A stretch of 64,000 bases of DNA, from assembly GCF_004919685.1 (NCBI RefSeq), contig NZ_SMYZ01000081.1, positions 1-64,000 on the forward strand. Direction: 5' to 3'. Source of the stretch: Mesorhizobium norvegicum (GTDB taxonomy: Bacteria > Pseudomonadota > Alphaproteobacteria > Rhizobiales > Rhizobiaceae). Both the position numbers and the translations under genes were made by a program. Each line of letters starts with the position of its first letter. Within the stretch, counting starts at the first letter, position 1. Of this stretch, positions 49,660-59,162 are shown in pieces. The notes under the pieces are model-generated. The model was given only the letters and a program-made list of their open reading frames with translations. It was not told where the DNA came from and did not search any database.

Positions 49660-51201
49660 TCAACGGCTCCGTTCGGATGCTTGCCATCTGAGCGTGACGG
49701 CATTCTCAAAAGCTGTGCAGAGCGTCAATCGTGAGGGGAGGGCGGCGGCATCGCGCCCGGGGAAATCGGATCGAAAGTGGGAGCCGCGGCTCTCCTCGCG
49801 CCGAAGGGCGGCGATCGCCATCAACAATGCCACCAGGGCCGGATCGGCCGCGGCCGTCTCGCAAACAGAGATCGGCAGCAGTGTCGCGACCGTGTCGCAC
49901 AATGATTTCCCATTCCGAACAATGCCAAGCGCATTGGACACAATCGTGCGAATAGGTGAAGGGTCGGGCCGGATGGGAACAGTTGCCGGAAGCCTAGGCC
50001 ACTGCCAACCCGCAGAGGTAGCCGCGACGCTTTCAGCCACCCAGGCGGCGGTTGCAACCGCTTCGGTCAGCGAGTTGCTGGCAAGGCGGTTGGCGCCATG
50101 AAGTCCTGTGCATGCGACTTCGCCACAGGCCCACAGGCCGCTAACGGAAGTTCGCCCCTCGGCGTCAACGGCCACGCCGCCCATGTGATAGTGAGCAGCG
50201 GGCCGCACGGGAATGGGTTCCACCGCCGGATCGATGCCGGCATGCTTGCAAATAGCGTCGATTGCCGGAAAGCGTCTTGCGAATTTCTGCCCGAGACAAT
50301 GTCGGGCATCAAGATAGACGCCATGCCCGGCGGCGAGCTGATCGGAGATCGCCCGCGCAACCACATCGCGCGATGCGAGTTCTGCCCCGGGCGTGTCTGC
50401 CAGGAAGCGATGGCCGTTCTCATCGATCAGCACCGCGCCTTCGCCACGCACTGCTTCGCTGACAAGCGGCATTGGCCGGCGCGCAATGTCGAGGGCCGTC
50501 GGGTGGAATTGCACGAATTCGAGATCGGCTAGTTCCGCTCCAGCACAGGCTGCCAGCGCCAGGCCGTGCCCGAATGAGGAGAGCGGATTGGTTGTATCGC
50601 AAAACAGGCCGCCTATACCACCGGTCGCCAGCACCACGCGACGTGTGGGCAATGCGAACACGGCGCCATGCAGGACAGTCAGCAAGCCAACAATGCTGCC
50701 CTCTGCGACAACCAAGCGAAGCGCTGTCATGCCTTCCATGATCGTGATCGAACGGGTTCGCCGCGCCACGCCGAGTAGCGCCCGAAACAACTCGCGGCCA
50801 GTTGCGTCGCCGGCGGCGTGCACGATGCGGCGACGCGAATGCGCCGCTTCCAGGCCCAGCCGTAGCCTCCCGTCTAGCGACCGGTCGAAAGGAGCACCAA
50901 GACGAATAAGGTTCTCGACGGCTTGAGGTGCGGCCTCTACCACCCTCCTGGCCATTTGTTCGTCGCAAAGCCCATCGCCGGCAGCAAGCGTATCGGCGAG
51001 GTGCAAGTCGGGGCTGTCGTCCTCCCCCAGACTCGCTGCGAGCCCGCCCTGGGCTAGGATGCTCGAGGCTTCGGTTCCGAGCGAGGTCCTTGACAGAAGG
51101 ACGACTGGTTGCGGCGCCAGGTGTAGCGCCGTCATGAGCCCGGCGATACCAGCGCCGATGATGACCGGCGCTCCGCCAATGTGATGGATGTCCGCCGTCA
51201 T
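49660..51201 (-). CDS. nadB: L-aspartate oxidase
   Basis: FAD enzyme of 513 residues oxidising aspartate to iminoaspartate for quinolinate. The FAD site reads VIIGAGIAGLMTALHLA, followed by SSILAQGGLAASLGEDDSP, the GGIGGLFCDTTNPLSSFGHG block, EFVQFHPTALDI and the C-terminal CGEVACTGLHGANRLASNSL. It overlaps nadA by four bases. All active-site blocks of the succinate-dehydrogenase/NadB family are intact. Confidence 0.95.
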   Translation of the reverse strand: MTADIHHIGGAPVIIGAGIAGLMTALHLAPQPVVLLSRTSLGTEASSILAQGGLAASLGEDDSPDLHLADTLAAGDGLCDEQMARRVVEAAPQAVENLIRLGAPFDRSLDGRLRLGLEAAHSRRRIVHAAGDATGRELFRALLGVARRTRSITIMEGMTALRLVVAEGSIVGLLTVLHGAVFALPTRRVVLATGGIGGLFCDTTNPLSSFGHGLALAACAGAELADLEFVQFHPTALDIARRPMPLVSEAVRGEGAVLIDENGHRFLADTPGAELASRDVVARAISDQLAAGHGVYLDARHCLGQKFARRFPAIDAICKHAGIDPAVEPIPVRPAAHYHMGGVAVDAEGRTSVSGLWACGEVACTGLHGANRLASNSLTEAVATAAWVAESVAATSAGWQWPRLPATVPIRPDPSPIRTIVSNALGIVRNGKSLCDTVATLLPISVCETAAADPALVALLMAIAALRREESRGSHFRSDFPGRDAAALPSRLTLCTAFENAVTLRWQASERSR

Positions 51202-52172
51202 ACAAAGAGCATGCGTTCCACAGCCCAGCGGGCCCGTTCAGCGACATGAGGATCGATCGTGACGACGTGGCGGTTCTCCTCGAGCGCGGTCCGGATGTTG
51301 GCGAGCGTGATGCGCTTCATATGCGGGCACAGATTGCATGGGCGCACGAAATCTACTTCCGGATGCTCGACCGCGACGTTGTCGCTCATGGAACATTCCG
51401 TCATCAGCACCACACGCGCAGGCCTATGCCGCGCGACATAGTCGGACATCGCCGCCGTCGAGCCGGCGAAGTCGGCTTCCGCGACCACTTCAGGCGGACA
51501 TTCGGGATGGGCAAGTACGCTGATGCCGGGATGGGCCTCACGCAGCTCGCGGATGTCGGCCGCCGTGAAGCGTTCATGCACCTCGCAGCGCCCTTTCCAG
51601 GCGATGATCTCGACTTTGGTTTGCGCCGCGATGTTCTTTGCCAGATATTCGTCGGGCAGCATGATCACGCGCGGCACCCGGAGCGACTTCACCACTGCGA
51701 GCGCGTTGCCCGAGGTGCAGCAGATGTCTGACTCGGCTTTCACCGCGGCGGAGGTGTTGACGTAAGTGACGACCGGAACGGACGGATAGCGCTGCCGCAT
51801 CAGGCGTACGTCTTCGGCGGTGATCGAGTCCGCCAGCGAGCAGCCGGCGTTGAGGTCCGGGATGAGCACTGTCTTGTCGGGATTGAGCAGCTTGGCTGTT
51901 TCTGCCATGAAATGCACGCCGGCGATCACGATCACATCGGCCTCGACTGTCATCGCCTTGCGGGCCAGCGCCAGGCTGTCGCCGACGATATCAGCCACGC
52001 AGTGAAAAATCTCCGGCGTCTGGTAGTTATGCGCCAGAATGACGGCATTGCGCTGTCGCTTTAGTTTCAGGATTGCGTCGATATCCTCGACGAAGAACGG
52101 CCACTCGATCGGTGGGATAACGCGCCGAACGCGGTCGTACAGTGAGGCGCTCGAAGGCAGGACGGCACTCAT
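51198..52172 (-). CDS. nadA: Quinolinate synthase
   Basis: Iron-sulfur enzyme of about 324 residues condensing iminoaspartate with dihydroxyacetone phosphate. The AVILAHNYQTPEIF block and the three cluster cysteines (in NAGCSLAD, AHPECPPE and RPCNLCPHMK) are visible. I start at the ATG at 52172 with GGAGGCTCG before it; the longer open frame would run through the operator and into nrtR. First gene of the NAD operon. Confidence 0.95.
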   Translation of the reverse strand: MSAVLPSSASLYDRVRRVIPPIEWPFFVEDIDAILKLKRQRNAVILAHNYQTPEIFHCVADIVGDSLALARKAMTVEADVIVIAGVHFMAETAKLLNPDKTVLIPDLNAGCSLADSITAEDVRLMRQRYPSVPVVTYVNTSAAVKAESDICCTSGNALAVVKSLRVPRVIMLPDEYLAKNIAAQTKVEIIAWKGRCEVHERFTAADIRELREAHPGISVLAHPECPPEVVAEADFAGSTAAMSDYVARHRPARVVLMTECSMSDNVAVEHPEVDFVRPCNLCPHMKRITLANIRTALEENRHVVTIDPHVAERARWAVERMLFV

Positions 52173-52183
52173 CGAGCCTCCAG

Positions 52184-52230
52184 TTATAGTCCACTTGATT
52201 ATAAGATGTATATAATCGTTGTGACTATAA
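52184..52230. promoter_or_regulatory. NrtR operator region upstream of nadA
   Basis: Two inverted copies of an AT-rich element face each other: TTATAGTCCACTTGATTATA and, on the other strand, TTATAGTCACAACGATTATA (ending at 52230). The dyad sits between the nrtR stop and the nadA start, 12-58 bases before the nadA ATG, in otherwise GC-rich DNA. It fits an operator for the adjacent NrtR repressor and must overlap the nadA promoter. Confidence 0.75.
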
Positions 52231-52236
52231 GGGGTG

Positions 52237-53196
52237 TCAAGCCCGTGCGAGCGGTAATTTTGTGCCGGCCACAGGCCTCTCGTCGAGAATAGTATGGTGG
52301 AAGCGGTAGAGCTGCGCCGGCCGGCCGCCGGTCTCGGCGGTCGTCGCCCCGGTCTTCTCAACCAGTTCCTGCTGCTCTATGAGCCGGCGAAAGTTCGGCT
52401 TGTTAATGAGCCTGCCGGAGAGCGCCTCCACAGTTCGCTGTAGCTGCAAAAGCGTGAAGAGCGGCGGCATCAGTTCGAACACAACAGGCCGGTATTTGAT
52501 TTTGGAGCGCAGTCGCGCAATAGCCGTTGCCAGAATGCGGCGGTGATCGGCGATCATCGATCTGCCCGGCACCGAAGCGAGGATGGCCGAAACTCCGCCG
52601 CGCTTTGCTTCGTCCACCAGGGCGGCTTCGTAGAGCAGCTCGTAGCGCTGCAGCGCGAGCTCTTCGTTCCATGCCCGGCCGTCCAAGGCAAAGGCAACCG
52701 CCGCTCGCCGTCGGCGATCGAAGCGCGTCGCGCCGTCGTCCGCGCCGTCCGCCCATTCGATAAGGCGCGGCCGCAATTCTTCCAGCACTATCGGGGGCCT
52801 GCCGGAGCGATGATCCTCCCACGGGAAATAGTCGTACCAGCTGGCCCAACTGCGCCTGCCCGAGGTGCCCGCATCTTCTTCGCGGGTGAGTGCGAGATAG
52901 CTGATCGAGATCACGCGCTGGTTGGCGCCGACCCGATCGCGATCGGCAAAGGTGTAGAGCTGCTCGATATAACCGAGAGGCTGACCAGTCTGCAGTTCCA
53001 CCCATGCCCTGAGCCCCGACTGGAGCGAACGATGAGCGAGCTCAAACGGGCCCGAGGGAAGAGCGGCGCCCTGTTCGATGGTCAGAAAACATGGTCCAGC
53101 GTCGTTCACGGCGACCACGACTGCGATCAGGTCGGCGTTGACATTGTTGGTCTTGCCTATGGTTCTGCCTTTCCCTGGTCCTTTGGGCTGATCCAT
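52237..53196 (-). CDS. nrtR: NrtR-type NAD biosynthesis regulator (Nudix + winged helix)
   Basis: 319-residue protein. Residues about 20-160 form a Nudix-like domain (LIAVVVAVNDAGPCFLTIEQ, GYIEQLYTFADRDRVGANQR), and the C-terminal 100 residues form a winged helix (ELMPPLFTLLQLQRTVEALS, NKPNFRRLIEQQELVEKTG). The Nudix box is eroded (RAWVELQTG instead of REVxEExG), as expected in NrtR proteins that sense ADP-ribose rather than cleave it. It lies just upstream of nadABC on the same strand with the AT-rich dyad in between. Repression of nadABC released by ADP-ribose or NAD decline is the known mode of the family. Confidence 0.88.
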   Translation of the reverse strand: MDQPKGPGKGRTIGKTNNVNADLIAVVVAVNDAGPCFLTIEQGAALPSGPFELAHRSLQSGLRAWVELQTGQPLGYIEQLYTFADRDRVGANQRVISISYLALTREEDAGTSGRRSWASWYDYFPWEDHRSGRPPIVLEELRPRLIEWADGADDGATRFDRRRRAAVAFALDGRAWNEELALQRYELLYEAALVDEAKRGGVSAILASVPGRSMIADHRRILATAIARLRSKIKYRPVVFELMPPLFTLLQLQRTVEALSGRLINKPNFRRLIEQQELVEKTGATTAETGGRPAQLYRFHHTILDERPVAGTKLPLARA

Positions 53197-53752
53197 GGTT
53201 CCTGAGCCACTTGGGTTAGACCTCCGCGCGAACTGTCTAAACCGATTTAGTTCTGTTCTTTATCATACCAATCGTCGCGTCAACACCATACGCTGTGGCG
53301 ACTTTACCTCTTCGAACCTGCACAAAAATATGCCAAACGCGACACTCGCCGTGGGTGACGCTGGGTGAGGAGAGACGTCGATTGAGCGTCGGAGGTGTCG
53401 TCAAAGGCGATCACGCCGCCGGATGCGTGCGCGAAAGGCAGCACGGCGCTTATCTGCCTGACGACCTACACCACTCCGGTAAGGTTGGTTGACGGCGTAC
53501 TGTTCTCCGTTTCAATGGCGAGACATCCGGCACGGGGCCGTCGGACCGACCATGACGGCGCTGCGTTTGCGCCAACTTGACTGGGATACCAAGCGCCGTG
53601 CGGTCGAGCGGGCCGTGGATTGCGGCCGGCGCCAACAGGAGGGCTGCAACGTCTCACCGACGGAGGTCCGAGCCGTACCAATCAACGCTGATTGTCCCAG
53701 CTATTCTCCTCGCGCGCTATCTCGCGGCCCTGCTTGAAGTCCGCGAGCCGGT
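53197..53752. other. Region between nrtR and nifA
   Basis: About 550 bases. An AT-richer stretch at 53225-53270 may hold the nrtR promoter. The plus strand near 53400-53480 reads RERQHGAYLPDDLHHSGKVG, possibly a gene scrap, unidentified. No terminator was seen after nifA. Confidence 0.4.
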
Positions 53753-55576
<1,824 letters not shown>

Positions 55577-55619
55577 CTCGCGCCATGAAATCGCTGCCCG
55601 AGGCAGGTGCGCCTATTGT

Positions 55620-55941
55620 CCAGCGCGTGGATGTCCTTGGCGAATCGCATTCGTCGGCGTCTTCGCTCAACAGGCCGCTGCACAATCGACGAGTTTGCTC
55701 GCCTCGCCCTTGCACGCGGGGATTCATTGAAACACGAAAAGGCGTTGATGAAGATAGTCGTGACGATTGATCCGTCAGCAAGACGGGCGTCTGCAGCCGG
55801 CTTTTCGCGCGCAATGAAATTGCCATTGAGATGATAGCTAATGTCGATGCCAGTCAGGCCCGGGCCGCGAGCAAGTGCGGCCCTGGCAAGATGGGGCGGC
55901 GTCATGCGGTCGATCGCAAAGCGGAGCGATGCTTGACGCAT
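55620..55941 (-). pseudogene. TIM-barrel sugar isomerase/epimerase remnant between fixV and nifA
   Basis: An ATG behind GAGAGAGGAAAG opens MRQASLRFAIDRMTPPHLAR, GPGLTGIDISYHLNGNFIAR, IFINAFSCFNESPRA, the N-terminal quarter of xylose-isomerase-like proteins that in full form read RFALNR-APHL...LGLTGVEIRNDL-GNAIADG...SINALQRFNEW. Small indels and missing residues interrupt it, and similarity ends near 55670, so it is a remnant. Relatives include inosose-type isomerases. The same gene start occurs in the decayed module at 8034, so the ancestral order was fixV, TIM-barrel gene, nifA. Confidence 0.6.
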
Positions 55942-56067
55942 AGCTTTCCTCTCTCTTCATGAAGTGCGGGTCGTCGTTCTCGGCTGACTGGCTTCCGCCG
56001 CGCAGCAATCATTCGTTGTTAAACGAGACCGGAATGAGGCAGGTGAGTCAATCAAACTCCCGCTGTT

Positions 56068-56090
56068 TTTCTTTCATGAATGAAAGGAAA
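56068..56090. promoter_or_regulatory. LacI-type operator between fixV and the nifA segment
   Basis: A 23-base palindrome, plus strand TTTCTTTCAT, three central bases, then ATGAAAGGAAA (sharing the central AT overlap). It lies about 130 bases before the TIM-barrel start and 33 bases after the fixV stop. The arms are kept in the decayed copy at 7911-7933. Likely bound by the adjacent LacI-family protein; not proven. Confidence 0.6.
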
Positions 56091-56122
56091 TTAGGCTCTC
56101 ATGATAGTATTTTATCAGTTTT

Positions 56123-57154
56123 TCAGATGTTTTCCGGCAGATAGATCTCAAACGGCAGAAAAGTCTGCCCAAGCGTCTCCGAAGTGCCGACCTTGATCGC
56201 CTGGGCCATCAGCGTCATCAGTTCCTGGCAAAGCAGGCGCTGGGGCGTGGCGACCGACATCGTGATCATGCCATCTGCGAGTGCAGCCCGTGACTCCGGC
56301 GTGATCTCGTTAACGATCGCGACGAGACCCCGGCTTTCGCCTTCTTCACGGAGCGCGGAGATCGCTCCCTCCATACCTCCGCCGGCCACATAGAAGCCGG
56401 TGAGTTCGGGTTCCCGTTGCATGAGATCCAGCGTGGCCTCGTAGGTGATCTGCCGTGCCTCAAGGTTCACGAGCGGATCGAGCAGCTCGAATGCCGGTGC
56501 ATTCTCACGGAAATAGGAGCGAAAGCCGACCTCCCGCAGCTCCTGCCCCTGAAAACGGTGGCTGCCGACAAAAACCGCCACCTTGCCCGGCCGTCTTGCG
56601 ACCTTTGAAAGCATCCAAGCTGTCGTCCGCCCGACCTTGCGGTTGTCGAGGCCGATATAACCCTCACGAACACCTTCGGCGAAATCGGAAAGCAGCGAGA
56701 AAACGGGGATGCCTTTTGCCTTGAGTTCTTGGACGGCTGCCGTGATCGCCGGATGATCCGGCGCGACCATGGCGATCGCGTGGCAGCGCGCTCCGAATTC
56801 CTTGAGCAATGGAATAAGGTCGCATGGCATGTGCGACGGCGCGAATTCGATGAGCGAAGTGCCATGGAAGCACTTCGCCGCGTTGACCGCCGCTTCGACC
56901 TCACGCGCGAAGCCCTGGTAGAAGTGGTGAGTCGGTTTTCTCAAGATGAAGCCAAGCCGATATTGCGGCAGGTCCGGCTGCAGGCGCTGCTTGATAAGAC
57001 CTGCGGCGTGATATCCGATGGCCTGTGCCGCCGCTAAGACCCGCTGCGCAGTCTCCTTCCGCACCGGATGACGGGCATTCAGAACTCGGTCAACGGTGGC
57101 AATACTAACCCCGGCTTCCCGGGCGATATCAGCAATTATGGGTCGCTTCGCCAT
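56123..57154 (-). CDS. fixV: LacI/GalR-family regulator, FixV-like
   Basis: 343-residue regulator. The N-terminal helix-turn-helix reads IIADIAREAGVSIATVDRVL, NARHPVRKETAQRVLAAAQ, the LacI signature. The periplasmic-binding-type domain follows (YRLGFILRKPTHHFYQGFAR, VAVFVGSHRFQGQELREVGF, GGGMEGAISALREEGESRG, VAIVNEITPESRAALADGMI). In M. loti R7A a LacI/GalR-type protein, FixV, is known to activate a nifA gene in symbiosis; position next to nifA and family membership suggest this is its counterpart, but identity by alignment was not checked. Ligand unknown. I use the ATG giving MAKRPIIAD; ATGs 8 and 14 codons upstream are alternatives. Confidence 0.8.
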   Translation of the reverse strand: MAKRPIIADIAREAGVSIATVDRVLNARHPVRKETAQRVLAAAQAIGYHAAGLIKQRLQPDLPQYRLGFILRKPTHHFYQGFAREVEAAVNAAKCFHGTSLIEFAPSHMPCDLIPLLKEFGARCHAIAMVAPDHPAITAAVQELKAKGIPVFSLLSDFAEGVREGYIGLDNRKVGRTTAWMLSKVARRPGKVAVFVGSHRFQGQELREVGFRSYFRENAPAFELLDPLVNLEARQITYEATLDLMQREPELTGFYVAGGGMEGAISALREEGESRGLVAIVNEITPESRAALADGMITMSVATPQRLLCQELMTLMAQAIKVGTSETLGQTFLPFEIYLPENI

Positions 57155-57196
57155 TGTTCGAGTCTGATTAAACGACATCAAGAAGAAATCCGGCAA

Positions 57197-57472
57197 AGGT
57201 CGATTCAGTAAAATCTGTCATTCCTGCATTGATCCTGTACGCTACCGAATTCTTGTCGTGGCATGGTGCGAGGTAGAAGCCGAAACGTAGAGCGTGGGCG
57301 AATTGTTCAGCCGTACCGACGGCTCCGACCCAGCTCCGCGCCCGGTTCCACGAACCGTCGCAAACTTCGGAGGCATTAAGCGCATCATCGATGGCTTGTG
57401 TGTCGTGACCGGTGCAAGACCTTCGCAAGGCGCAGATGATTTTGCACCCACTGCATTTCGGGATTCTTGATT
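57197..57472. other. Region between fixV and dctA
   Basis: About 275 bases. A minus-strand frame (57168-57476) reads RFGFYLAPCHDKNSVAYRIN and looks partly coding but is unknown to me. The fixV promoter must lie here; no sigma-54 element was found. Confidence 0.4.
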
Positions 57473-58906
57473 TCATCGGCCCGCGAGAGTTTGTTTGGAA
57501 CCCGCGGCCCGATCGTCCGGCGTTTGGGACCAGCCAGGCGATTCAACTGGCAGCGATGCTGCCGAGTTGCTCGGCGCGGGCGTTGTCAGTGGCTGGCCGG
57601 TTGATGTCTCGGCAGGCTGGTGGCCGCAGAACGCAGCTTTCAATTGTGCCTGATCCAGTTCGCCTTCCCAGCGGGCGACGACGAGCGATGCCACCGCGTT
57701 ACCGACCAAATTCGTCAGAGCCCTGCATTCCGACATGAAGCGGTCGACGCCAAGGATCAGCGCCATTCCAGCAACGGGAACTGCCGGCACTACGGAGAGC
57801 GTAGCGGCCAACGTGACGAAGCCGGCACCTGTGACACCTGCTGCACCCTTGGAGGAAAGCATCGCGACGAGCAGCAGCAGGACCTGATCGCCAACTGACA
57901 AATCCGTATTCGTCGCCTGCGCGATGAAAAGGGCCGCGAGGGTCATGTAGATATTGGTGCCATCCAGATTGAAGGAATATCCGGTCGGGATAACCAGGCC
58001 CACGACCGAGCGCTTGGCGCCGGCCTTTTCCATTTTCTCCATGAGAGAGGGCAGCGCAGCCTCGGAGGAGGACGTTCCGAGGACCAGCAGCAGCTCTTCC
58101 TTTATGTAGCGGATAAGAGAAAAGATCGAGAAGCCGTTGTAGCGACAGACTGCACCGAGAACCCCGAATACGAAGAGGAAGGCCGTGAGATAGAAGGTCC
58201 CGACCAGCATCGCAAGGTTGGCTACCGAACCGATGCCATATTTGCCAATCGTGAAGGCCATTGCTCCGAAAGCACCGATCGGCGCGGCTTTCATCAAGAT
58301 GCCGACCAATTTGAAAACGGGTGCAGTGAGGTCCTGAAGGAAGGAAAGAACCGATTTGCCCGATTCTCCGACCATCGCCAGCGCGATGCCGAAGAGGACG
58401 GAGAAGAACAACACCTGTAGAATGTCGCCTTCCACAAAGGCGCCGACAATCGTGGTCGGGATCATGTTCATGAGGAAGCCGGTCACGGACTGCTCATGGG
58501 CCTTTGAGGCATAGCCATTGACGGCTTGGACGTCGAGCGAGGTCAGATCGATGTTGAGGCCGGCGCCAGGCTGAATGACATTGCCGACGATGAGGCCAAC
58601 GATAAGCGCGAGCGTCGAGAAGGTGAAGAAATAGACCATCGCCTTGCCGGCGACACGGCCGACCTTCTGAAGATCGCTCATGCCGGCAATTCCAGTCGAC
58701 ACGGTCAGAAAGATAACGGGCGCGATGATCATCTTGACGAGCTTGATGAAGGCATCGCCGAGCGGCTTCAGGTTTTCTCCGATTTGCGGATAAAAATGGC
58801 CAACCGCAACTCCGAGGAGGATTGCGACAAGCACCTGCACGTAAGGCTTGGCAAAAAGGGTCTTGCGGGGTGCGCGCTTTACGCTTGGAGCCAGTGGGGT
58901 CAACAT
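57473..58906 (-). CDS. dctA: C4-dicarboxylate transporter DctA
   Basis: Sodium/proton-coupled carrier of about 477 residues importing succinate, fumarate and malate, the carbon source of bacteroids. The DAACS-family blocks are clear: PLGDAFIKLVKMIIAPVIFL, the SSSEAALPSLMEKMEKAGA hairpin, VIPTGYSFNLDGTNIYMT and ALILGVDRFMSECRALTNLV. The ATG at 58906 gives the known start (LTPLAPSVKRAPRKTLFAKP); the open frame upstream would include the sigma-54 promoter. The C-terminal tail is about 30 residues longer than usual and Pro/Ser-rich. Divergent from dctBD. Confidence 0.95.
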   Translation of the reverse strand: MLTPLAPSVKRAPRKTLFAKPYVQVLVAILLGVAVGHFYPQIGENLKPLGDAFIKLVKMIIAPVIFLTVSTGIAGMSDLQKVGRVAGKAMVYFFTFSTLALIVGLIVGNVIQPGAGLNIDLTSLDVQAVNGYASKAHEQSVTGFLMNMIPTTIVGAFVEGDILQVLFFSVLFGIALAMVGESGKSVLSFLQDLTAPVFKLVGILMKAAPIGAFGAMAFTIGKYGIGSVANLAMLVGTFYLTAFLFVFGVLGAVCRYNGFSIFSLIRYIKEELLLVLGTSSSEAALPSLMEKMEKAGAKRSVVGLVIPTGYSFNLDGTNIYMTLAALFIAQATNTDLSVGDQVLLLLVAMLSSKGAAGVTGAGFVTLAATLSVVPAVPVAGMALILGVDRFMSECRALTNLVGNAVASLVVARWEGELDQAQLKAAFCGHQPAETSTGQPLTTPAPSNSAASLPVESPGWSQTPDDRAAGSKQTLAGR

Positions 58907-59003
58907 GTAAGTTTTCTCTCCCTGACCGGTTTGGGGCGGGCTGTTCCTCCCCGCGGCTTCTCCCATCGCGGCGCCCCGGTCGAACGCTGCTGCGTTGTTG
59001 ACC

Positions 59004-59018
59004 GCAATAGCCGTGCCA
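59004..59018 (-). promoter_or_regulatory. Sigma-54 promoter of dctA
   Basis: Minus strand TTGGCACGGCTATTGCGG is a full match to TGGCACG-N4-TTGC. It lies about 100 bases before the dctA ATG and downstream of two DctD-type sites. Confidence 0.9.
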
Positions 59019-59080
59019 AGCCAAGAGAGCGCGGAAATCGCCGGAGCCTCAGGTATCTTCAACAAATCGCGCAGCAAGAT

Positions 59081-59097
59081 TGTGCGGTTTTCCGCAC
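59081..59097. promoter_or_regulatory. DctD binding site 1
   Basis: TGTGCGGTTTTCCGCAC contains a perfect 16-base palindrome of the DctD type (GTGCGG-N4-CCGCAC), about 63 bases upstream of the dctA -24 element. Confidence 0.85.
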
Positions 59098-59113
59098 GGA
59101 TCGCCTTCCCTTC

Positions 59114-59129
59114 TGGCGGAACCCCGCAC
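59114..59129. promoter_or_regulatory. DctD binding site 2 (weaker)
   Basis: TGGCGGAACCCCGCAC keeps CGG-N4-CCGCAC but loses one arm base pair. Its centre is about 32 bases from site 1, i.e. three helical turns, as in the paired dctA enhancers of other rhizobia. Confidence 0.65.
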
Positions 59130-59162
59130 TATGGTTCGTCAATGATCGGTTTTAAGAATACG

